Made by a program: the position numbers and the translations under genes. Positions 8,786 through 14,018 of a DNA stretch of 14,018 nucleotides are shown piece by piece (the stretch's first letter is position 1; each line of letters starts with the position of its first letter). The DNA comes from Bacteroidota bacterium (lineage in GTDB: Bacteria > Bacteroidota > Bacteroidia > M30B66), in assembly GCA_020438185.1 (NCBI GenBank), contig JAGQVC010000013.1, forward strand, positions 1-14,018, in the 5' to 3' direction. The notes under the pieces were generated by a model. That model ran no database searches and had not been told where the DNA came from. It saw only the letters and a list, made by a program, of their open reading frames with translations.

Positions 8786-8800
8786 GAATTAATTTAATTC
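8786..8800. terminator. AT-rich palindrome between convergent genes, possible weak bidirectional terminator
   Basis: GAATTAATTTAATTC is a perfect palindrome around one central base, placed in the 24-base gap between the stop of the WG-repeat gene and the stop of murB. It would fold only into a weak, AT-rich hairpin and has no following T-run, so terminator function is a guess based on position. Confidence 0.25.
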
Positions 8801-8804
8801 CCGA

Positions 8805-9827
8805 CTAAATAATATTAACCTCTCGTTCGAGAACCACGCCAAATTTATCACTGATATCATTAATTATCCGTGTTGAAAGATTGAGAATTTCATTTCCCCC
8901 GGCATTGCCATAATTAACCAGAACAAGAGCCTGGTTTTTATGCACTCCGGCATCACCTTCGCGATAACCTTTCCAGCCTGCTTTTTCAATAAGCCAACCT
9001 GCGGCAAGTTTCACTTCATGTTCATTTACGGGGTATGAAACCAGTTCAGGGTATTTACTTTTAATTGTCTCAGCCACACTTATTTCTACAACCGGGTTTT
9101 TAAAAAAACTTCCGGCGTTCCCAATTTCAGCAGGGTCGGGGAGTTTACTTTTTCTTATACTGATAACAGCATTGCTTACATCGGCAATTTCAGGCTTGGC
9201 AATTCCTGCTTTCTCAAGTTCTGTCCGAATGGCGCCATAATCCAAATGTAACTGGTGGTTTTGCGCACTAAGACTGAACGTTACAGAGGAAATTAACCAT
9301 TTATTTTTCTCGGTATTTTTAAATACACTTTCCCGGTACCCGAAATTGCATTCTTTTGAATTAAATGTTTTTAAGTTGCCATTTTCAAGCGAAAGGGCTT
9401 CTAGGCTGTGAAATACATCTTTAATTTCGACGCCATAAGCACCAATATTTTGCATAGGAGAAGCGCCTACCATGCCGGGAATAAGAGATAAATTTTCAAG
9501 TCCTCCCCAATTATTCCGAATACAATATTGAACGAATTCATGCCAGGTTTCACCGGCTGCAGCTTTTACCAAAACCCTGTCAGGTCCATCTTTCCCTACT
9601 ATTTCTATCCCGCGTAAGCGGTTAAGAAGAATTAAAGATTCGGGATTTTTAGTAAATAATATATTGGAACCACCGCCAAGAATAAGCGACTGAAGATTAG
9701 TTTTATTGCAGAACTCAAGTGCTTCGCGTGCAGAATTAATATCGGTGATTGTTACAAGCTTTGCAGCAACTGCAGCTATTCCGAAAGTATTAAATGCTGT
9801 AAGCGATTTTTCGTTCTCAATATTCAT
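8805..9827 (-). CDS. murB: UDP-N-acetylenolpyruvoylglucosamine reductase (UDP-N-acetylmuramate dehydrogenase)
   Basis: Cytoplasmic FAD enzyme that reduces UDP-GlcNAc-enolpyruvate with NADPH to UDP-N-acetylmuramate, the second committed step of peptidoglycan precursor synthesis. The 340 residues match the length of E. coli MurB (342). Visible landmarks: FAD-binding ILGGGSNIL (49-57), the SLIPGMVGASPMQNIGAYGVE stretch (114-134), FGYRESVF with Tyr164-Arg165 for substrate binding, DYGAI (196-200) of the type I tyrosine loop, NAGSFFKNP with the proton donor Ser240, and C-terminal LEREV carrying the second catalytic acid (Glu334 or Glu336). The type I tyrosine loop places it with the E. coli-like form. 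The ATG at 9827 fits the conserved N-terminal AFNTFGI. It lies 66 bases downstream of the DUF4199 gene on the same strand and converges on the WG-repeat gene. Confidence 0.97.
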   Translation of the reverse strand: MNIENEKSLTAFNTFGIAAVAAKLVTITDINSAREALEFCNKTNLQSLILGGGSNILFTKNPESLILLNRLRGIEIVGKDGPDRVLVKAAAGETWHEFVQYCIRNNWGGLENLSLIPGMVGASPMQNIGAYGVEIKDVFHSLEALSLENGNLKTFNSKECNFGYRESVFKNTEKNKWLISSVTFSLSAQNHQLHLDYGAIRTELEKAGIAKPEIADVSNAVISIRKSKLPDPAEIGNAGSFFKNPVVEISVAETIKSKYPELVSYPVNEHEVKLAAGWLIEKAGWKGYREGDAGVHKNQALVLVNYGNAGGNEILNLSTRIINDISDKFGVVLEREVNII

Positions 9828-9893
9828 AGCAGCTAAGCTACTCAGTTAGAACAAGAAGAATCTGTTACAGGTTGATTTTTTTCAACAATTAAA

Positions 9894-10445
9894 TCAGCTG
9901 TTTTTTACTTCCGGATTCTGTTCTGTGACTGCCGAATTACGGGTGTTTTTCTTTAACATGATCGACGCCATAACTGTAATAATCAGTCCGGTGAGCAACA
10001 TGAAAGTTAATGTCTGTAGCATGGAAGCTGTCAGGGTATTTTCTTCAAGCAGGTGAGAAATCATTTTTTCCTTATCCACTTTAGCAATATCCAGCTCTTC
10101 AATCATTTTTTTGTCGTGAGCAATCCGGGTGTCGTAATAAAGCGGGTTGACCAGAAAAACATATATAAATTTCATGAGTGCGGCTGATAATGCCATTGTA
10201 AGTGAGATGATAAAACCTACACGAAAGGCAGCAAAAAAACTGATTTTGCCTTTATAAAACCGGTCTCTTTTGGCTTTCATTGCCCAGTTAATACCAACTG
10301 CGGGCAATACTGCGAAAAGCCAGAAAACGAAGGGCAAATAATCCAGTCTTACATCATGAAAGCCCAGAAACTTCTCGGCAAGTAACCATAAAAAATATGC
10401 TAAGCCAAGGGCAAGACCTGATTTTACTTCTGAACTCGCAGTCAT
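9894..10445 (-). CDS. DUF4199-like four-helix membrane protein
   Basis: A 183-residue integral membrane protein of unknown function. Four hydrophobic segments are visible at about residues 7-26, 35-54, 68-97 and 143-164. Between helices 3 and 4 is a charged stretch of about 40 residues (HDKKMIEELDIAKVDKEKM...), likely a short helical hairpin facing one side of the membrane. The GKISFFAAFRVGF motif before helix 3 and the NPLYYD turn after it fit the DUF4199 family, which is largely confined to Bacteroidota. The start is the ATG at 10445, directly before helix 1. The tail (KKNTRNSAVTEQNPEVKNS) is polar. It is the first gene of a probable unit with murB and is divergent from the glycosyltransferase. 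In other Bacteroidota genomes DUF4199 genes often lie beside glycosyltransferases, which agrees with the position here but does not show a function. Confidence 0.75.
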   Translation of the reverse strand: MTASSEVKSGLALGLAYFLWLLAEKFLGFHDVRLDYLPFVFWLFAVLPAVGINWAMKAKRDRFYKGKISFFAAFRVGFIISLTMALSAALMKFIYVFLVNPLYYDTRIAHDKKMIEELDIAKVDKEKMISHLLEENTLTASMLQTLTFMLLTGLIITVMASIMLKKNTRNSAVTEQNPEVKNS

Positions 10446-10512
10446 AGTGAAATTATAGCTGCAAGTTACGAAAAGGCTGTGTTAGTTTGTTTATTGCTGT
10501 TATTTTCGTGCT

Positions 10513-11640
10513 GTGCATAAACGTCCCATAATTGCAGTTACGGTTAGTAACGATTTGGCAACAGATCAGCGAGTTCTCAAGGTTTGCAGGAGTTTGTATG
10601 ATTTGGGATACATGCCAAGAATGATTGGTAGAAAACTGCCAGAAAGCATTGATATGCCTGATGTTTCTTTCGAACATAAGCGAATGAAACTGTTATTCAC
10701 AAGTGGTCCGGCATTTTATGCCGAGCTAAATCTTCGACTATTTTTTCTGCTACTTTTTTCAAAACTTGATTTCGTTCATGCAAATGATCTGGATACTTTG
10801 TTGCCTGCCTATCTGGTTTCTGTTTTAAGGCGAAAGCCACTTGTTTACGATACCCATGAATATTTTACCGGGGTTCCTGAGATTCAAAAGCGACCGTTGG
10901 TAAAAAAAATATGGAAGGGAATTGAAAGCTTTGTTTTTCCTAAGTTAAAAAGGGTAATCACAGTAAATGACAGCATTGCATCGCTTTATGAAAACGATTA
11001 TGGTATTCTGCCAAAGGTTATTCGAAATATTCCGACTAGTGTGAGGAAAGAAATTATTCCGCTTGCGAAGAAGGATATTCCCGGAGTTTCTGAAGATGAT
11101 TTTGTGATAATTTTACAGGGAGCCGGCATTAATGTGGACCGCGGCGCAGAGGAAGCGGTTGAAATGATGAAACACCTTGAAGGTTGCAAACTCATTATTG
11201 CAGGTTCCGGTGATGTGATTGGCAGCCTCAAAATTCGGGCTTCGCAGGATGATCTGAATGGTAGAATTATTTTTCTGCCAAAAATGAAGTATTCCGAATT
11301 AATGCAAATTACTGCAGCCTGCAATTTGGGATTAACTCTAGATAAGGATACAAATATCAATTACAGGTACAGCTTGCCCAACAAAATATTTGACTATATA
11401 CATGCCGGCATTCCTGTCTTCGCAAGCAATTTACCTGAAGTCCGCAAAGTTGTTGAACAATATGGAGTTGGTTTCGTTGCCGAATCTCATAATCCGGAAG
11501 TAATGGCGGCTCAGATTAATAGTCTGAAATCTAATCCGCAAAAACTATCAAACACACGTGCAGCCTGCCGGACTGCAACTGAAGAGCTAAGATGGGAAAA
11601 GGAGTCAGTAATTCTCGAGCTGTTTTACCCAAAAGTTTGA
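10513..11640 (+). CDS. GT-B fold glycosyltransferase (GT4-like)
   Basis: Probable cytoplasmic or membrane-associated enzyme that moves a sugar from a nucleotide-sugar donor, likely for envelope polysaccharide or glycolipid; 375 residues. The N-terminal Rossmann half has IIAVTVSNDLATDQRVLKV (6-24, strand 1 and acceptor loop), HANDLDTLLPAY (89-100) and VYDTHEYF (111-118), all common in GT4-like enzymes. The C-terminal donor half has VIILQGAGINVDRG (198-211), LIIAGSGD (227-234) and LPNKIFDYIHAGIPVFASNLPEV (288-310), the nucleotide-sugar region; the first Glu of the usual EX7E motif is not clearly present. The start is GTG at 10513: no ATG occurs upstream in frame before the stop TAG at 10483, and later ATGs would remove strand 1. 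Divergent from the DUF4199 gene by 67 bases; the histidine kinase gene begins 106 bases downstream. Donor and acceptor cannot be told. Confidence 0.88.
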   Translation: MHKRPIIAVTVSNDLATDQRVLKVCRSLYDLGYMPRMIGRKLPESIDMPDVSFEHKRMKLLFTSGPAFYAELNLRLFFLLLFSKLDFVHANDLDTLLPAYLVSVLRRKPLVYDTHEYFTGVPEIQKRPLVKKIWKGIESFVFPKLKRVITVNDSIASLYENDYGILPKVIRNIPTSVRKEIIPLAKKDIPGVSEDDFVIILQGAGINVDRGAEEAVEMMKHLEGCKLIIAGSGDVIGSLKIRASQDDLNGRIIFLPKMKYSELMQITAACNLGLTLDKDTNINYRYSLPNKIFDYIHAGIPVFASNLPEVRKVVEQYGVGFVAESHNPEVMAAQINSLKSNPQKLSNTRAACRTATEELRWEKESVILELFYPKV

Positions 11641-11746
11641 TAGAGCGGATGGATAATTTCATAATGTAAGAAAGAAGCTGAAATTCAAGGTGAATTCATT
11701 AACCCGCGGGCTGCAAAGTACGTATCTCACGGCGTGATTCACATTT

Positions 11747-13429
11747 ATGCACGATAAGAGAGCATTTTATTTGAAGCAGCTTTCCTGGCTCTGCCTGATA
11801 GCTTTTATACCCTATACCATAATCTGGTTGGTGAAAGGCAATCACATGCTTTTTTATCTGGGATTAATTAGTGCCTCGCCTTTATTGCTGAATATTTATT
11901 TTCTGAAGAAGAGTAAAATAGCGGCAAGTGCATTCAATATTGCCTGTTTCGGTATTCTTAATATTTACATGTACGATGATGGAGTGGGCGGGAAAAACGG
12001 ATTCTATTTTTATTTTTTTTCAACCTTAATCGGCATATTTCTGCTTTTTGATGTTTCGGAACGGAAGTATAGAATTTCTTCTCTGGTATTGTTGTTTGCA
12101 GCAGCAATTATGACAAATATTCCCGGCGCATCGCCGCGATTGTATCAGTATTTCCCAAATGCTTATGACGGTCCGCTGCAGCTTAGTACCATTAATTTCA
12201 TTATGTCGCTGCTCATCACTTTCGGGCAGGGCATTATCATGATTAAATCCATTTTTATTGCTGAACGCTCACTAAAATCAGCATTAATTAAAGCTGAAGA
12301 ACTGGCTGAACTCAAATCGCAGTTTCTCAGCAATATGAGTCATGAGTTGCGCACACCTATGAATGCAGTTGTTGGAATTACTTCCTTGTTAATGAAAGAT
12401 AATCCAAGGGAAGACCAGAAGAAACATCTGGAAGTTCTGCGATTTTCTTCGGGGCATTTACTGCATATCATAAACGATATTCTGGATTACTCGCGCATTG
12501 AAGCGGGTAAAATTGAACTGGAAAAGACTTCATTTAATCTTCCTGCTTTGCTCGAAACATTAAGAGCTTCGCTAAGTCCGCTTGCCGGTGAGAAAGGAGT
12601 TGATTTAATGCTGGAAGTTGACCGGAAACTACCAGCCATGATTGAAGGGGATCCCAACCGGCTGACTCAGGTGCTCAACAATTTGCTCAACAATGCGCTC
12701 AAGTTCACACACAAAGGCTGGGTGAGATTACAAGTTATTTGTGTATCAAACGATGGTGAGTTTGCCTCAGTCAAGTTTTGCATCCGGGATACAGGGATTG
12801 GAATTGAGCCGGATAAGAAAGCTCTGATTTTTGAAAGGTTTTCTCAGGCTTCATCCGAAACTACCCGTAAATACGGAGGTACAGGACTCGGACTTGCCAT
12901 TTGTCAGAAGCTTGTGCAGCTGCATGACAGTGAAATAAAAGTGGAAAGCACACCGGGTGAAGGCTCGGAATTCAGTTTTGTTTTCAGGTATAAAATTCAG
13001 GCTGTTGCACAGCCGGAAAATGCTAAGGTACCCGAAGGAGTTTTAAAAGGTAAAAAAGTTCTGCTTGCCGAAGACAATGCCATCAATCAGTTGGTTGCAC
13101 GCAATGTTCTTGAGAAATGGGGAGTTGACCTAAAGGTGGTTGAGAATGGAAGGGAAGCTGTTGAGCATCTGGAAACAAACCGGGTTGATTTAGTTTTAAT
13201 GGATTTGCAAATGCCCGAAATGGATGGTTATCAAGCTTCGCAGCAAATTCGCAAAATGAAAAACGGAGTCTATGCTGCTTTGCCGATTATTGCACTTACG
13301 GCTTCCTCGCAGTACGAAGTAAGCGAGCAATACCGTCGCTCGGGAATGAACGATTTCCTGAATAAACCATTTAATGCGGATGAATTGTACCGTAAAATGG
13401 CAGGTTTTCTTTCATTTAATCCTGCCTGA
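11747..13429 (+). CDS. Hybrid histidine kinase with six-helix membrane sensor and C-terminal receiver
   Basis: A 560-residue signalling protein. Residues 11-170 contain about six hydrophobic helices with only short loops, so the signal is probably sensed in or at the membrane. A short coiled linker (172-192) leads to the HisKA domain with phospho-acceptor His199 in SHELRTP. The ATPase domain has the N box NNLLNNALKF (311-320), G1 DTGIGI (348-353), the F box FERFSQ (362-367) and G2 GGTGLGL (377-383). The receiver domain (about 436-557) has the acid pair Glu442-Asp443, phospho-acceptor Asp486 in LMDLQMPEMDG, Thr518 and Lys540 in NKPF. All catalytic residues are present. There is no HPt domain and no DNA-binding domain, so a separate HPt protein and response regulator would be needed; none is in the window. 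The ATG at 11747 starts just before helix 1. The PgpH-like gene begins 50 bases after its stop, so the two may be co-transcribed. Confidence 0.94.
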   Translation: MHDKRAFYLKQLSWLCLIAFIPYTIIWLVKGNHMLFYLGLISASPLLLNIYFLKKSKIAASAFNIACFGILNIYMYDDGVGGKNGFYFYFFSTLIGIFLLFDVSERKYRISSLVLLFAAAIMTNIPGASPRLYQYFPNAYDGPLQLSTINFIMSLLITFGQGIIMIKSIFIAERSLKSALIKAEELAELKSQFLSNMSHELRTPMNAVVGITSLLMKDNPREDQKKHLEVLRFSSGHLLHIINDILDYSRIEAGKIELEKTSFNLPALLETLRASLSPLAGEKGVDLMLEVDRKLPAMIEGDPNRLTQVLNNLLNNALKFTHKGWVRLQVICVSNDGEFASVKFCIRDTGIGIEPDKKALIFERFSQASSETTRKYGGTGLGLAICQKLVQLHDSEIKVESTPGEGSEFSFVFRYKIQAVAQPENAKVPEGVLKGKKVLLAEDNAINQLVARNVLEKWGVDLKVVENGREAVEHLETNRVDLVLMDLQMPEMDGYQASQQIRKMKNGVYAALPIIALTASSQYEVSEQYRRSGMNDFLNKPFNADELYRKMAGFLSFNPA

Positions 13430-13440
13430 ATCGTTCAGGC
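13424..13440 (+). repeat. Perfect hairpin overlapping the histidine kinase stop codon
   Basis: GCCTGAA-TCG-TTCAGGC forms a 7-bp perfect stem with a 3-base loop. The kinase stop TGA (13427-13429) lies in the left arm. No T-run follows, so it is not a standard terminator. The left arm plus loop (CCTGAATCG) recurs directly at 13454-13462, just before the next gene. It could slow or tune read-through into the downstream gene, or bind a protein. Confidence 0.45.
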
Positions 13441-13465
13441 TTAAGATGGATTACCTGAATCGCTG

Positions 13466-13473
13466 TATCTTCG
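13466..13473 (+). promoter_or_regulatory. Near-match to the Bacteroidota -7 box (TATCTTCG) before the HD phosphodiesterase gene
   Basis: TATCTTCG differs from TAnnTTTG at one position and lies only 6 bases before the ATG at 13480. A transcript starting here would be nearly leaderless. With no -33 element and an imperfect box, this is a weak candidate. Confidence 0.2.
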
Positions 13474-13479
13474 TAGCGG

Positions 13480-14018
13480 ATGGCTGCTAAAAAGTTTGTT
13501 TTTTATCTTTCAAGTCAGCATAACCTGACGGTAAAACTGATGATTTTCTTTATCAGTGTTGCCCTCATCGTGTATGTGATGCCTGTTGAAGGCAAGTTTC
13601 GGTATTCTTATGTTAAAGGCAAGGTTTGGTTGCATGATGATTACGTGGCGCCATTCGATTTTGCCATAAACAAGTCGAAAGACGAGCTGAACGCCGAGAA
13701 GGAATTACTCCTTGAGCAAAGCAAAAATTATTATAGCTATTACAGTGCGATTCTCCCGGAAAAGGAAAATAGTCTTGCAACCGAACTTGAAACTTTCACT
13801 CAACGCCTCACTGGAATTCAGTCTGATGATTATTTATTATCCGATAGTGACAGGAGAAAAATCGACAGCAAAGGTCCTGAATGGGTTAAGAAAATATATG
13901 AAACAGGATTACTGGCTCATCCTGTAAAAGCGCCACCTGCAGGACATTCTCAGTTAATTATTGTAGTAAAAAATAATATTGCAGAAGAAAAAAATCCGGA
14001 CAATTTATTTACTCCTGA
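13480..14018 (+). CDS. N-terminal part of a 7TM-HD (PgpH-like) cyclic-dinucleotide phosphodiesterase, cut by window edge
   Basis: The frame from the ATG at 13480 stays open to the right edge (179 full codons). It encodes a short cytoplasmic head (MAAKKFVFYLSSQHN), a single membrane helix at about residues 16-36 (VKLMIFFISVALIVYVMPV), then EGKFRYSYVKGKVWLHDDYVAPFDFAI-type sequence followed by a charged, helical region rich in Lys and Glu. This head, with the EGKF...KG..W.H.D..APFDFAI..S pattern, is the start of the extracellular domain of 7TMR-HD proteins, which continue with about seven helices and a cytoplasmic HD domain that cleaves c-di-AMP in PgpH. The HD catalytic residues lie beyond the window, so activity is inferred from the family only. 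It follows the hybrid kinase gene by 50 bases on the same strand. The shift to this frame instead of the open frame at 13712-13927 is supported by the good membrane helix and family pattern. Confidence 0.8.
   Translation, partial: MAAKKFVFYLSSQHNLTVKLMIFFISVALIVYVMPVEGKFRYSYVKGKVWLHDDYVAPFDFAINKSKDELNAEKELLLEQSKNYYSYYSAILPEKENSLATELETFTQRLTGIQSDDYLLSDSDRRKIDSKGPEWVKKIYETGLLAHPVKAPPAGHSQLIIVVKNNIAEEKNPDNLFTP

Noticed and set aside
9871..9886. Small inverted repeat GTTGA...TCAAC around a T-run between the DUF4199 gene and murB
   Set aside because: The 5-bp AT-rich stem is too weak for a terminator and the T-run lies in the loop.
10998..11360. 120-residue open frame on the minus strand
   Set aside because: It lies wholly inside the glycosyltransferase gene in antisense, shows no domain pattern, and the sense frame has clear GT-B motifs.
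11703..11710. 8-bp palindrome CCCGCGGG upstream of the histidine kinase gene
   Set aside because: Short palindromes of this size occur by chance and nothing else at the site supports an operator or hairpin.
13712..13927. 71-residue open frame on the plus strand near the right edge
   Set aside because: It is an out-of-frame shadow within the PgpH-like gene, which has a better start, a membrane helix and a family pattern.
1..14018. CRISPR arrays, tRNA or rRNA genes, insertion sequences, phage genes, defence or toxin systems
   Set aside because: Reading through both strands I saw no regular spaced repeats, no cloverleaf-like segments in the gaps, no transposase or integrase motifs, and all larger frames are explained by known families.

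Overview
The window reads as a chromosomal segment of a Bacteroidota (Bacteroidetes) bacterium. The evidence is: two good copies of the phylum-specific -7 promoter box TAnnTTTG upstream of divergent genes, signal peptides that end next to a Gln, weak or absent Shine-Dalgarno sequences, a DUF4199 membrane protein, and a PgpH-like HD phosphodiesterase of the form usual in this phylum. There are no insertion sequences, phage genes, CRISPR arrays, tRNAs or rRNAs. The content looks like ordinary core and house-keeping genome, not an accessory island. Genus cannot be told from this sequence.

Left part (1-3044, minus strand): an exported prolyl-oligopeptidase-family (S9) peptidase that is cut by the left edge, preceded by a TetA-like 12-helix MFS efflux transporter. 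A short divergent promoter region (about 3045-3230) separates them from the plus-strand genes.

Centre (3231-8780, plus strand): icmF, a complete fused B12-dependent acyl-CoA mutase with its own G-protein chaperone, whose specificity residues point to isobutyryl-CoA. It is followed by an exported protein with four BamD-like helical repeats and then about ten WG beta repeats.

Right-centre (8805-10445, minus strand): murB (peptidoglycan precursor synthesis) behind a DUF4199 membrane protein. They converge on the WG-repeat gene.

Right part (10513-14018, plus strand): a GT-B glycosyltransferase with a GTG start, a six-helix hybrid histidine kinase, and the first 179 residues of a 7TM-HD (PgpH-like) cyclic-dinucleotide phosphodiesterase cut by the right edge.

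The genes do not form one obvious pathway; several are envelope-related (MurB, glycosyltransferase, exported S9 peptidase, WG protein). No gap between genes exceeds 300 bases. Two starts differ from the longest open frame: the transporter starts at the ATG at 3044, not the TTG at 3065, and the WG protein starts at the ATG at 6663, not the TTG at 6639. I found no convincing undescribed system; the findings are modest points worth checking.
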